A stretch of DNA of 64,000 nt from Berberis thunbergii (taxonomy: Eukaryota > Streptophyta > Magnoliopsida > Ranunculales > Berberidaceae). Below are positions 21,441 through 33,450 of the stretch, one piece after another. Location: NCBI GenBank assembly GCA_003290165.1, contig QNQO01000541.1, forward strand, positions 186,001-250,000, written 5' to 3'. Position numbers and translations under genes: made by a program. The notes under the pieces were generated by a model. The model saw nothing but the letters and a program-made list of their open reading frames with translations. It ran no database searches and was not told the DNA's origin. The first letter of the stretch is position 1; every line of letters begins with the position of its first letter.

Positions 21441-22260
21441 AACTAAGACTTGTAGCCCCCACTGCGAGCGTGTAGATAGTCTAGAAGGTAGGAACATAGT
21501 TAGTCCCGAACTGATTCCGATGGCTCACCACGGGACCACTGCTTTTCAGCATGGCCGCCAAATCACAAAAACTTGGACTTGTAGCTCGCACTGCGAGTGT
21601 GTAGATAGTCTAGATGGTGGGAACCTAGTCAGCTACAACCTGATTCCGACAGTTTGCCACGAGACCACTGTTTTTCACTGTGGCCACCAAACCCTCCCAA
21701 ATTTGTAACCGGATGCGCACAGGTGTAAATAATTTGCTAGGTCAGAGCCTAGTCAGTCTTGAATTAATTTCGATGGTTTGCCACGGGACCACTGTTTTTT
21801 AGTTTGGTCTCCAAACTCCTCTAGACGTCGTAGCCTCCACCGCGCAGGGAGGGTGTAGATGGTTCAAAAGGTGAGAGCTTGGTCAGTCCTGAATTGGTTA
21901 CAATGACTTGCCACAAGACCACTGCTCTTCATCCTGGTTGCCAAACTTTTACTCCTCGAACTATTCGGAAGGTGGGTGCCTAGTTAGTCCTGAACTAATT
22001 GCCTAGTTTGCCACTAGACCGCTGCTTTTCTGCCTGGTCGCCAAATTCTTACTCCCCGAATTGTAGTCCGCCTTGCTTGGACATAAATGATTTGAAGTTG
22101 GGAGCCTAGTCAATCCTAAACTAATTTCGATGGCTTGCCACGGGACCATTGCTATTCAGCCTGGTCGCCAAACCTTTACTCCCCGAATCTGTATTCCGTA
22201 TAGCTCAAACATAAATGATTAGGAATGTGGGAATCTCAAGCAGCTCTCCACACGACCTCC
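21440..22260. repeat. Second tandem array, about six units of ~125 bp
   Basis: Units carry CTAGTCAGTCCTGAACTGAT, GGCTTGCCACGGGACCACTG and TCAGCCTGGTCGCCAAAC. They recur near 21500, 21628, 21750, 21870, 21981 and 22107, a step of about 110-128 bp. Unit ends hold CGCGCAGGGAGGGTGTAGAT-like words. Different sequence and period from the 178-bp array, but the GTCAG...GCCAA vocabulary hints at a distant common origin. Confidence 0.8.
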
Positions 22261-22775
22261 GCTTTCCTCCAAGACAATGAACGCAAACATGAATTTAGCT
22301 GAGTCAGCGTATTCATGCTCAAACGGATTGACATTCTAACAATAGAAAAGGCCATTCGTGCCAGTACAAAGAAAGTATAGCTGATGCCCAGATAAATGCT
22401 AATTAGGATGCCAACCCGAGCTTATGGCACAAACTCTCTGACGCGTACATTCGGCTACCACAGCTTGCTTACGGCAACAGCTACAGCCGACTAATCAAGC
22501 AAACAAGGTAGATTTCAAACATCTTGCCTAAAGGTCGGGACACAACTCGGATGACTCAACCCCCAGTTAAATTGTTCGCAACAAGCCCACTATCGGACAT
22601 AAGTACACAGCAATGTCCTCGAGTCATTAACAATACAAGACGGTCAAACTCTTTACCGCAAACAGACCGGACAACATACTATTGATTCAACCAGCCTATG
22701 CCAAAGTAAGATGAAAGGTGAAAAGAAAAACATGCAGTAGAGATACCAAGTATGAAATGAAGAAAATTGTTTTCA

Positions 22776-25310
22776 TTAATGATCAAAACAAAAAAAGTAC
22801 AAGCACACAAAAATACTCCTAATTAGGAGAAGGTACAGAAATGGAAGAACTAAGCCAAGTGGAAACAGGGGCAGAAGTTGCATCCATATGCACTTCGACC
22901 TACACGTTAGGGATCGAACTGTCATCCTCACCCGATGAATCAGAGGTAACGGACAAGTCTGCATACGACATCCTCTTATAACGGCCATGATCCCACTCCG
23001 GATGCTCCTCTTTCATCAGAGCCAACAACTCTAGTCGGCCATGAACCACCTAGTGAAACTCACATTTACCTTGTTCATGGAGAAGCTCTCCTGCTTGCAC
23101 CTTTGAATCAATAAGTTCACATTCAAGTAGCTTCAACTTGCAAGTCAGTGCATCGACCTGAGACTACTCTATGGCCAGACTGCTCTTCACAGCACTGAGT
23201 TCATGCCATCCTAGTTCGAATTGGTCCTCCTCTCGAGCATAGAACTCCACATTGGATTTCAACTGTTGCTTCTCAGGAACCTAGTCGGCTTCCTTCGAAG
23301 CACTCTCTTCAACGAAAGATTGCAGTTTGGAATGCACCTTAGCCGCAACTTCCTGCGCAAGCTTGACCTCTAGGCGGAGTCGGCTCAATTCCTACCTAAG
23401 TCTGTCCCTCTCAAACACCGCCTCAATCAGATTGATTACTCTCAAGGTTTTCCAAACAGCCACGATTGATTGATCCAACCACATCTCTTCGACCTTCTTC
23501 TTAAGCCACTCAATTTCATGGAGCGCATCAGAACACAACGTCTGCACGTGTGAGATGACACACTCCAAAGTACATGCTTTCTCACGAGCTGCCTCTACTT
23601 TCATCCCAGCAACGGCCGCATGGCTCATATGAGACATACCAAGCATGAGATACTTCAATCCACACGCTCTTCCAGCGTATCCTCATCGGGTTTTGGAGCG
23701 TGATCCATCAGCCACTTGTGATGCCTGCTTATATGCTTCCTCGAAGCATACTCAACATCCACCTCTTTGTGCCAGACATGTGTGCCCATCTTCACCAAGT
23801 CCGGTGCGAACATGCTTATCCGTGCATCAGAATAAAGCTTCCCCTAATCAGGAACTATGCCAGCACCGCCCTTTATGGTCGCGAACATCCTCAGACCTTT
23901 CTCTGTGGCTTTTTCTTTGTCAAGAACGACCGACCCTTTATTGCGAGACTGCTCAACAGGATCCGAAAGCATGGGAGGGAGCGAAGTATCCAAAGTACCT
24001 TCCAACATTTCTAATTGTGGCCAAGAACAAAACGGTGAACAATGCAGAGTACAGGAGACACGACCGGTACCGCAACCACTTTCATGCGAGTCTACCATGG
24101 GGTGATCAGATTTCACCACCTCGGCTGAGTCTTCAAAAGAGCCCTCTACCAACGCCAACAAAAGTCACCATTGCAACCCGTACTAGATGGTCATTTAGAG
24201 CCTCGACTTGAACGTCACTAAGGTTCGACCCATCGGCAACTCCTGCCAATCACAGGTAAACTTTTTCCAAGCTGGGAACATTAGTCTCCACCTCGACAGA
24301 CCTAGCAAACTCGCATTCCTCTCTCACCAGAGCTGGTCGTGCCAAAGATGACACAAAGGAAGCAAGCGTCTCAGGCGGATCCTTCGCATCAGACAGAACG
24401 GGAGTCTTGGCCTTAGCAGCCTTCCTCTTCCTGGAAGGGGCTCCATCTTCTAGCTTAATGTACGATTCTCGATACAGAGTGGGGGTGACGTGCCAATTGT
24501 GCCACAGCGCACTACGGACAAACTTGGAAACTTTTAAGATATCAACCGCCTCCCTTTTTTGCATGACACAGAATGTCTCCATGGTGGTTTGCTCCTCTTT
24601 GGTAAGAGGAGTAGTGGGAAACCTTCCTGCAAGAGAACACAAACAATGATCACTCAGACCGCTATCAAGCACATCAAAGTGACAATAAAGGAGTTGAACT
24701 TACGAAGCGGCCTAAAATGTAGTTCAAGTCGATGATCTTTGCATCGAAAATATTTCAAATCTGCAGGGGCTAGATAGCAGTACTTCAGCCAGAACTTGAA
24801 GTCATAAGGCAAGTTAACGAAGCAATTCAACGACTTCATCTTGCAAATAACATTGTTCTGCATTTGAGGAGCAGTAAACAATTGAATCACTCGCGGGGTT
24901 ACATTAAAGCTGACCTCCTTTGCACTAAGCAGAATCATGAGGATGATCCTGTATCCATTGGGTCCCAACTGAGCCGGAGTAATTTTAAGAGATCCAAGAA
25001 CTCCCAAATCATGTCCATAACCAGAAAAGCAGCCCAGTTTGAAGTATCCCCCGATGTAAACAGACACAATTGGCCGGAGTGACATTGGCGTCTTGTCACC
25101 TATCAGAAGGTACAATGGCAAGACTTCAGGAACTCCAAAGTTTGTACGAATTTCAGCAAGACCAGGCTCGAAAATCAACCTGTTTTCAAAAAACTCTAGG
25201 CCCTTATCCAGAGCACCATCGTCAAGAAGGTTTTCTCGAGCCATGAAGAAGACGAACGAACATTTCAGACCAATATCTTCAAAAACAAGTAAAGCAGAAG
25301 GGTCAGACAA
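22776..25310 (-). pseudogene. Antisense ORF of a Tat-lineage gypsy element (putative gypsy-type 'Transposase_28' protein), copy 1
   Basis: Read on the minus strand, the best piece (25310-24654) encodes a region with LGSLKITPAQLGPNGYRIIL and later PYDFKFWLKYCYLAP. This resembles the plant 'putative gypsy type transposon' domain found in extra ORFs of Tat-group retrotransposons. Downstream pieces (24672-24250, about 24161-23844, 23658-23392, 22988-22776) form a basic/acidic linker (SRKRKAAKAK) and a coiled-coil-like part ending in a Ser/Glu-rich tail. Several stops and frame changes separate the pieces. It lies between the tandem arrays and an LTR, in antisense to the LTR TATA box, as in Grande/RIRE2-like elements. 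Function of such ORFs is unknown. Confidence 0.55.
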
Positions 25311-25495
25311 AACACAACAGATGACCTATACAGATAATAAGTTCCCACTTCTTTTCCGTCGAACCAACACATGCTCAATCAATGCAGCACACAGCTCAAT
25401 CAATGATTCAGACTCAATCATCATGAGCGCCCCATCCCTTCAAGAGATTACTTATTGAACCGATGTGATGGTTCACTAACTCGAGGGGAATAGCT

Positions 25496-26095
25496 GATGA
25501 TAAATAAAAATGCCACACTCCCAAGTCGAACACATGTCATGACGATCTCGAGGAACTACGGTTTCAAGCATCAGCCCAATACAGATCCAGCCCAAGCGAT
25601 CTAAGCTCGCTCAACTTCAGTCCGCCAAGCGAACCCGGACTCTCACAGCATGCTAGGCCCACATGTTTCACAACTATCCTTACTACCCATAAACTCTATT
25701 TAGGCAAGTATCTCAAAAATCACCTTCAGACGGGCAACTATAGTTGCTAACTACTTCCAACTAGGAAGCAAACACCATAGTATCTTCCACACAAGGAAAC
25801 ATTCTTCTACGGATTGCTCTTGCATTGGGAACTATCTCTCGCGTATCTAGGAGTGCAGAGCTAACAGGGAACTTCCCTCCTACAACATGACTCTTAACTA
25901 GAGAGGGATCTCCACGAAGATATCATCCCTAAACTACGCCTACGATGGCCTGGTTGAACCAGGACTCCTTGCACTATAAATAAGACATGAGGTTGGTAAG
26001 CTAAGGTACACTATAGATTCCCTGTTACAACATTACACCTTCATCAGATCCTTGTGTGACTTTAGCATTGGAGTGTCATTGGCCACAGTTAAAGA
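25496..26095 (+). repeat. LTR of Tat-lineage element 1 (3' end approximate)
   Basis: Starts TGATGATAAATAAA directly after a purine tract GAGGGGAATAGC, a polypurine-tract-like sequence. It has a TATA box GCACTATAAATAAG at about 25971-25984 and ends near GGAGTGTCATTGGCCACA. It is a diverged relative of the LTR at 29892: shared blocks are TAGCTGATGAT, GGCAAGTATCT, CTAAACTACGCC, CACTATAAA and GAGTGTCAT. The exact 3' border is not resolved. Confidence 0.65.
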
Positions 26096-26520
26096 CAGTT
26101 AAAGCAGGAAGCAAAAATGACTGCATCAACAGTTAAAGACAAGTCGACAGTCTAGTCAGAGCTCTGGAAACTCGACTCGAAGGTCTCACAAGACTTATCG
26201 TCTGACCATCCATGATGTACACATGTTAGGACCACGGTCTGACTGGTTCGTTTACAATAGCAGCAACAACTGTTGGCTAGATATACATCTAGATAGCCAG
26301 ACAAAGGGTGAATCACCATCCCTGATTTCTAAGAGGATTCTGACCAGGATTGCACAAACTATCGCAGCACAAGAAATTGGTATTCTCACCAGCAGATCAA
26401 TCATACGACTTTATGACCTAGATGAGCCTCTCGTCTCACAACTAATATCGCGATAAGACACAACAGATAAAAGCAAGCAAGGAGAGTACAAGAAAAAAGC
26501 ACAAGTATAGAATGTTATTC
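26096..26520. other. Inter-element sequence, no gene seen
   Basis: Lies between the LTR of Tat element 1 and antisense ORF copy 2. Words such as CTAGTCAGAGCTC suggest 3' untranslated sequence of a second Tat-like element. No coding family recognised. Confidence 0.35.
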
Positions 26521-27961
26521 ATTTACAAGTCAAAAAATACAAGGTTCACTCCTCATCAGGAGGAGAGTCGGATGCGATAAAGCCAGACTTAGCAGGAGAC
26601 ACATTTGTACGAGTTGCCTTTCTATCGCCTTTACCAGGGTCATCTTCCTATTCGAACGGATCAAAGGTCGCTCCAAACTCCGCATATCCTCTTCATAATA
26701 GGAGAGATCCCAATTAAGATGTTCCTCTTTCAATAGCTACAATAGCTTCAGCCTTCCATGTAAGACTCTACTGAACTCAAACGTGCCCTGCAACTTGAGA
26801 AGCTTCCCCTCACACATTCTTGATTCGGGAGGCTCCCCCTCCAGCTGCTCCAGCCTGCCCGACAGCATGTCAGCCTTGGACTGCTCGACGCCTAGCTTAT
26901 CATTAACAACACTTAGCTCATTTAGTGCTAGAAGGAGTTGTTATTCCGCGGTTAGCTCATTTTGTGCCAGAAGGAGTTGTCCTATTCAAACTCCTTTTTG
27001 GCCTTCTCGGCGTTCAGAGCTTGTATCTTAGCCTGCACTCCGACCACAATCTTCTGAGCAAATTGAACCGATCCCTCACGAACAGTGCCCCCGCCAGGTC
27101 AGACTCAAGTGTTTCCAAGTGAACCCTCTGAGTCTTCAACCTTGTGTGCCAAGACTCCGCTCCAGCATTTGAGTGAGCTTCAAGTTGCTTCCTCAACGAT
27201 TCAATCTCGTAAAGAGCATCAGACTGATCCGCGCATCCGACATTTTTACCACGACCGAAGCAAACAGACTGATCCGCGCATCCGGATGGAGGTTATTCGG
27301 GACCAGAATCACTCCAGCACCACCCTTCAATGTCTTCACTGCATCAGGACCCTCATCTACAACTTTCCTCTTTCTTGCAAATATCAACTCTCTTTCATGA
27401 GCCGACTCAGATTCAGTTGACAAGGGAAGAAGGAAGCGAGTTATTCCTAGGATCCGTCATTATCTCATTACGAGGACGGGAAAGAAACGGAGGGCAGTAT
27501 AGGCGAAACGAGGGAAGTGATACTTCACCATAAGGATGACGGTCAACCGACTCTCCAACAGGCATAGTAGGGCCGCAAATGAAGTCTTTCAATGAAAATG
27601 GACAATCTAGTCCCACACCAAACAAAGCTTCCATGCCCGCTTGCAACAACGCTTTGTTCAAAACCTCTTCCTACTATGTACTCAACTTTGTTATATCTTC
27701 AAACCAAACCATTTGTAGAAACTCCCTCTCCAAGTTAGGAAGGGAAATGGGAGCCTTTGCCCGAGCATCATGCCCCTCAGACACAACAGTCTCTACCCCA
27801 ACGGACGAGTCAAGAACATGTCCGACATCTTCACACCCTTCAGACGAAGCTGAACGCCCACGAGCAGGCCTAGACACAACACGAGGCCTCTTCAGACAAA
27901 CATGAGAAGGAAACGCCTCACTTAGTTCTATTTTCCTTGAAGGGCTCGAGATCTTAATCAA
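26520..27961 (-). pseudogene. Antisense ORF of a second Tat-lineage element, copy 2 (C-terminal part)
   Basis: Minus-strand pieces from 27961 down to 26530 parallel the C-terminal half of copy 1. Both have a KGGAG motif followed by DARISxFA and then VKM, both end with a KEEH-x-x-WD segment, and both have an acidic Ser/Asp tail. The Transposase_28-like N-terminal half is missing: homology stops at 27961, where unrelated AT-rich sequence begins. Frame changes at about 27670, 27415, 27195 and 26650 make it non-coding. Its own LTR is probably the one at 29892, beyond inserted elements. Confidence 0.5.
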
Positions 27962-28264
27962 TCACATTTTTATCTTTTGAGTAGACACACGCCAAATTAA
28001 TGAAGCTTGCCGCTCAATTAAATGAATCAAACTCGAATGGCTGGCCTTTAAGCGAAAAGTGAAGCGCGAAGCGAAAGCTTTACACAAGTAAAAAAAACCA
28101 TAAAAATTTGATTTTAATATTATAGAAAATGTAAATATATGCATTTTGCTTGTATCTAAGCTTCTAAATATATGCATTATGCTTTTCTATTGGATTTGGA
28201 GGTATTAGCTGAAGTCAATGTAAGTGTTCATATTGCTTCCTATGTTATGATGTTTGTTAGCATT

Positions 28265-28360
28265 CACTACAACACCATACTTTTAACCAATGTATTCCCA
28301 AAAACTACTATCCTTTAGCCCACGGTTTTCTTCCTTAATCAATCACCTTATGTAACAAAA
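28265..28360. mobile_element. Possible CACTA-type left terminus
   Basis: CACTACAACACCATAC at 28265 shares the first ten bases with the terminus at 14473, and a CCCACGGTTTTC word follows at about 28318. There is no array of subterminal repeats and no partner terminus, so this may be a small remnant or chance. Confidence 0.3.
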
Positions 28361-28438
28361 AAAACAACATTTTTAATGTATAGATGATTATTGCATAGAT
28401 AATCAGTGTATATATGTGGGTTCCTTCTTTGGGTCATT

Positions 28439-29547
28439 TAGGGATGGCAGTGGGGCGGATTTTCACAGATATCCACCCCGTCTGCCTCGAATGGGGCGGT
28501 TTTGAATGTGTATAAACGAATTTCGGGGATCCAAACAACATCCGTCAAATATTCGGGGCGGATACGGATTTGGCCATATCTGCCCCACGGATATCAGTTT
28601 ATATATAAAAAATTTTGAAATGCCCTTGACCCTTAAAAAGAAAAAAAAAACCCTAACCCACCATTGATTTCTCTCACTCAGCCACTTTCTCTGCCAGTCT
28701 GCCTATCAGACCACCACCATGACATCCTCCACGCCAAATCTAACCACACCACTACCTCCTCTTCTTTTCTCAGTGGGGAGAGAGTGGAAGAAGCTGCGGT
28801 GGTTGTGGATGGATGAAGGGGCGATAGAGGAGGCCATCAGAGAAGAAGCTTTGCTCAGTGAATCGAGCAAATTTGAGGAGTGCTTGTATAAGGATCTCAA
28901 CAACGACGACAACTCCACCATCTTTGGTACCTGAATGAAATTGAAAGAAACAAATATGGATACGTGGGTTAGATGGTTGAATGCTAGCTTGATTCGTCAT
29001 GGGCTTGAAATCCTGGTCATCTTTTGTCATCTTCATTAATTGTTGAAGTTCAAGGTAAAAAGAGGAGAAGACCCGTGTGATTGCAATCTGTTTGTCTGTT
29101 GAAGCCCCATTTCTACTGTGACTGGTATTGTGCCTGGTGGTACCAGGCACCATAGATGTGCATGGAGATAAGCTTTATTTCCAATCTCCATGCACATCTA
29201 CGGTGTCTGGTCCCACCAGTCACAATACCAGGCACCGTAGAAGAGTTCCTGTTGAAGTTCAAGTAATTGATCTGATTGTAATATGTTGGTTTGTTCATCT
29301 TCATTAATAGTTTTTTTTGGTTACAGAAAAAAGAAAAAAATAAGAAGAGAGAGAGGGGTGGATTGGAGCTAGGAACAATTATTTACATGCAAAACTGAAG
29401 AAATAAACGGATAAGCGGTGGGGCGGATATCCGCCAATCCGTGAAAGAGCGGGGATGGTTTTTAAATAAAAAATAAACTGTTTGTTGGGGCGGATTCGGG
29501 ATAGGGTAGGGACGAATTTTCCCAAATCCACCCCATTGTCGTCCCTT
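28439..29547. mobile_element. Non-autonomous hAT-type element, 1.1 kb, 8-bp target duplication
   Basis: Flanked by perfect 8-bp duplications GGGTCATT (28431-28438 and 29548-29555). Ends are inverted repeats TAGGGATGGCAGTGGGGCGG and, in reverse complement, AAGGGACGACAATGGGGTGG. Internal subterminal sequence is rich in GGGGCGGATAT words in both orientations. Eight-base duplications and TA/GGG ends fit hAT. There is no transposase; the only open frames (about 70-125 codons near 28.7-29.1 kb) match nothing I know. It sits inside the gap between Tat antisense ORF 2 and its LTR. Confidence 0.75.
29120..29233. repeat. Long inverted repeat (50-bp arms, 14-bp loop) inside the hAT element
   Basis: The left arm 29120-29169 (GACTGGTATTGTGCCTGGTG...) and right arm 29184-29233 are reverse complements with about seven mismatches, and include a fully matching core GATGTGCATGGAGAT. 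Transcribed, it would fold into a long hairpin of the size seen in young MIR-like foldbacks. Each arm also contains a CCTGG/CCAGG internal palindrome. Confidence 0.75.
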
Positions 29548-29555
29548 GGGTCATT

Positions 29556-29891
29556 ATGGTGGAAATTTCGGTAAAACTTTGTTAAAGGTAAGAACATATG
29601 TACCTTGAACAAGATCTCAAACTCCTGCTCTGTTGAAGTTATTCGATATAGCTGTGAGGCTCTAAAGAGAAAATAAGAAAGGGAAAAAAGTATGAGAAGA
29701 AGAAAGACAAAAAACAAAAAAAAAACAAAAAAAAAAGGAAATTTTTTTTTTTAATGAAGCATGGCTTTGGTGGCTTCACACTTCAACAAAAAATAGAGAT
29801 ATCGTGGCTTGGCTTGGCTTGGATTTTAGCTTGAAGCAGTGGTTTTGGATGACTTTGGCTACACAGGGTCTACCAACTTTGGAAGAATAGC
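29556..29891. other. No gene seen
   Basis: Short AT-rich and purine-rich stretch with a run of A/T near 29.7 kb and repeated CTTGGCTTGG near 29815. Leads into the LTR. Confidence 0.4.
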
Positions 29892-30530
29892 TGATGATAC
29901 ATCAAACCGTCATATGATCAGCACCGTACACGTGTCATGATAATCTAGCCTATAAAAGATAGCATGCTTGATTGCACGCCCAATCCAGCAAGGCTCAGTC
30001 AGCGTTAAGCCCACTATTTGTAGGATCCAAAAGGTCGAACTCAAATTGCAATGTGTCTCTAAGCCCACGCGTCACTTGGTCAAGCCCATTACTCGTAAGC
30101 CCTGATAAGGCAAGTATCTGGAGGATCGACCCAAGACAAGCAGACAACAATACTTTGATTCCGACTAGGAAACAAATACTGAAATATAAGCCAGGCAAGA
30201 AAACTTCATTGCATGGATAACACTCAGAAAGGAAAACCTATCCCGCAGATCTAGGAGCACAAGTTGTGCAAAAAAATTATCTACATGGACAGCTCCCAAC
30301 AAGGAAAGAATCTCCAATAAGATTTTTTTCTCTAAACTACGCCACCAAAGGTTGAGTTGAATAAGGACTCTCACACTATAAAAGGGAGACAAGGTCGACG
30401 AACAAAGGTATGCTACATAAACCCAAATTGCAGCTTTAAGCCTCGCCTAAGCCTTATCTAATTTAAGCATCAGAGTGTCATCGACCGCCACACGATAGTA
30501 TTTAGCTCACGTGCGTTTTTTGTGCAGGTA
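29892..30530 (+). repeat. LTR of Tat-lineage element 2 (3' end approximate)
   Basis: Begins TGATGATACATCAAACC after AAGAATAGC, has a TATA box CACACTATAAAAGGGAG at about 30373-30389, and carries AGCATCAGAGTGTCATCGAC near its end. It aligns in blocks with the LTR at 25496. The end is probably near TTTGTGCAGGT (30525-30535). Whether it is a 3' LTR or a solo LTR cannot be told here. Confidence 0.6.
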
Positions 30531-31627
30531 TAAACCTGATGGTGAGGAAGGATAGCAGAAATTGACTAAAAAAATTGAAGTTAGTGAGGCAAGTGTCGCC
30601 ACTTTTCTCCACGTAGCTCCATCCCTGCATGGCTGGAAGAGTAAGAGTTGTCGATAGATAAAAAAGTAATAAAGGGTTAAAGCTTTATTTGACTGTGTGC
30701 ATTGGTGCTTGCCTAGGCCTATCGATACCTGGAATGATTTCTTGCTCAAGATGTTGGGGATGCAAGGCTTTACTTGTGTGAAAGAATCATGAATTTTTCC
30801 GGTCTTTAGAATTTCTACGGAGCTATTTCTGAGAGAGTTTTATAACTGGTTTTTTAATTGTGATTTCTTGCTTTCGTGATTTTTTAGGCGCATATAGAAG
30901 CTGAGTTTTAGGCGCATATAGAAGTTTTTTCGCATTTCCTGGAAAGGGGATGTTATTGATATGTCTTTAAAAACTAAATAAAACATTTAAATGTTGCAGA
31001 TACATAATTAGGCATGTCTATATCATCGTAGTCGTCTGTCTTTCCTACAACATATTGTCAACAAGAGAACTGGTCCTCGGAAAATTCTACTAATTGAGCA
31101 TGATTGAACATCAAAATTGCATGATAAGTTGAACACTAACATAAAATGGTTGTCTCAAGTTTACAGTCTAAATTCCCGACACTGGTGAAAACTTCAACTG
31201 AATCACCTTCCCAAGAGTTGGTTTGTGACAATTGGAGTTCAATGACTGACCTCAATCTAAGAGGATGACATCATCTTCCCAACTATAGCTACTGTTTTTT
31301 ATTCTACATCATTTTATGACAAATGTTTTTTTTTTATCTACATAAATTTCTGACAAATACTCAAAAGAGAATGACTTGACCATCACTATGAACCCAACAA
31401 TGATAAAACATATGGAGAGATTTTTAGTTGACAAGCTATTGTCTTGAAAAAATTTCATCAATCAAGGAATGAATCAGTTCAGCGAAATATTAAGACAAAT
31501 TTTAATTACTTGTTGAAAAAAAAGATCTTGAAACCACTAGCGGCCTAATAAAAAAAGGTGAAAATATGATTGTAGCGGGCACGTGTAGATTTATCAATAA
31601 TATTCAGAAAACTCATTCATTGCATAA
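30531..31627. other. No gene recognised
   Basis: AT-rich. A 17-base direct duplication TTTTAGGCGCATATAGAAG occurs at about 30883 and 30904. No exon, RNA gene or complete element is recognisable. Confidence 0.4.
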
Positions 31628-31815
31628 GGGGGTGTATTCAATTAAGGATTTTAATTAATTGTGAAGGATTTTAAAACTCTTGGATTTTAAGGAATTTTAA
31701 CGGATTTTACGAAATCTACATGGTTTTTTTATGGATTTTATCCAATATTGGATTTTAATGAATTTTAGGATTTTTACGGATTTCTATGGATTATTATGAA
31801 TTTTTTATTAGTCAT
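31628..31815. mobile_element. Possible MITE end (GGGGGTGTATTCAATT type), truncated
   Basis: GGGGGTGTATTCAATTAAGG follows a TAA trinucleotide, as in PIF/Harbinger (Tourist-like) MITEs, and leads into repeated GGATTTTAA/GGATTTTTACG words. I see no matching AATTGAATACACCCCC right end, so this is a partial copy at best. Confidence 0.35.
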
Positions 31816-32159
31816 AGGAAGCCATGAAAGAACATTGCCTACTGAAACAATTGCTTGGGACATACCCTGCTCAAATTAGTTCCTCGTCCAATTAATCCAA
31901 TTTTCAATAGATCTCTACGTCCTTTGAATGAGATATATATCTAGAGAGAAAAATATGGACTTTTACATCAATCTCTACCCAACTATACCCATGCTCTTTT
32001 TTATACCTTTAATATACATTAATTCCCCGACTTTAGCAACATCTTCCCACATCCCTTTGGCAGCATAAATATTGGACCCATCTAAAATGAGAATAATAAT
32101 AAAATGGTTATCTTAGCAATATACAAGTCGATTCCATTTGGGATTTAAGCTAGAAGAGT

Positions 32160-32545
32160 TTCCATGCCATCCCTTTCTCACATTTCCACATTTCCATGCT
32201 TGCCAATCTACACCCTCCATTAACTTGTCAATCTAGACATTTTCTAATTGGTGTCGTGCTCCGCACATGACCAAACCAAGTTAAACGTCTTTATCTAATT
32301 GTGTTCTCTATGGGCGCTACACCTAAGTATCTCTTAATTCTTTCATTTCTAATTTTATCCTTACGAGTTTTACCACACATCCACTTTAACATACACATTT
32401 TTGCCACTGTCATCCTATGCGTATGTAGCCCAACATTCTGAACCGTATAGCATGGCTGTTCGAACAATTGTCTTATAGCATTTCCCTTTTAGCCTTGCAG
32501 GCATCCTTCTATCGCATAATACATACTTATAGGTTATTTATTATG
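32160..32545 (-). mobile_element. RTE-type LINE, C-terminal end of reverse transcriptase ORF
   Basis: Minus-strand translation, across frame breaks, gives RMPARLKGKCYKTIVRTAML, AMLYGSECWA, then MLKWMCGKTRKDKIRNERIK, GVAPIE and RLTWFGHV. These are the conserved C-terminal motifs of plant RTE-clade LINEs. Stops and at least one frameshift (near 32425) are present. The catalytic RT core and endonuclease are not found, so this is a 5'-truncated relic. Confidence 0.75.
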
Positions 32546-33450
32546 GTACTAAACAGAATAAAAGTTCAAGTCGACCCGCGATCCGGAACTCCGTCCCAAA
32601 TGAGACTGCCCCTCATACTGAGTATTGCATAAAACAAAAGTATTGTACCCGTACCATGAGTGAACCCCATTCCACGTAACTATGGGTTAATGGTTACAAG
32701 TAAAAGAGTTGTTTTTTAATAGGGGAATTCTAAATGTCGAGGAAACGAGCGAGGAGAGGGAGGTGGCGGGGTGAGAGACGTCCATTCCGCTCGAGATGCG
32801 CACAAAAAATTGCGACACGCATCCTGAGCGGGGTGGACCTCTAGAAAATTTGGACGGCATATTTTGTCTGGAAGTAGCCTATAGTTACCCTTGGAGATGG
32901 TGAGAATAGTGATGATGATCTCAGTGTCCTTGGTGTAGGATTGGAAAAGTAAAGGTCACCTAGACTATGATTGCAAATGAAAGACCCTTGTTTGTGCAAG
33001 ACTGGAAAAGTGAAAATATTTTGCAATCAAAAGACAAGAATCAGTATGCTTGTTGCCTCTTTGGACAAGAATAAGGCATTGACTCTGGGTTATGTGAACC
33101 AAGTAAGCTTTGGATGGAAACGATGGTGAGGGAAGGTGATCATAAAAGGTTCACGATGGTAGAGCTAGATGTCAGAGAGCTTTGAAGTGGGTGGAAAGCA
33201 GAGACATGGCAACGAGGGTGTTGATAAGGACAATGTGGGTAATATGAAAAAAGGGAAGGACCAACCCAATGGTTTTGGAGGGTGCAGAGGAGATCCTGGA
33301 GGAATTGTTAAACAAGGATGTGCATCTCAAGACTAACCTAACTGATGACAATAGAAGAGAGAAAAGAGAGTCTAAAGAGCAATAATGAGACCACTGGGAT
33401 AGCACATGCATGCAGTTTTTGTTAAGTCCGCCAATAGTATAAACCCGACC
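32546..33450. other. Probable degenerate retroelement sequence, no callable gene
   Basis: A frame near 32890-33000 has spaced Cys and basic residues, and 33060-33400 has runs of open codons, loosely like a LINE ORF1 zinc-knuckle region. The match is too weak to call. TCTAAATG-CGAGGAAA-GGGC at about 32730 resembles 38960-38985, suggesting a dispersed repeat. Confidence 0.3.

Noticed and set aside
23645..24211. Plus-strand open frame of 188 codons
   Set aside because: It overlaps the minus-strand antisense ORF, whose KGGAG and DARIS blocks recur in copy 2. The plus-strand translation shows no conserved motif.
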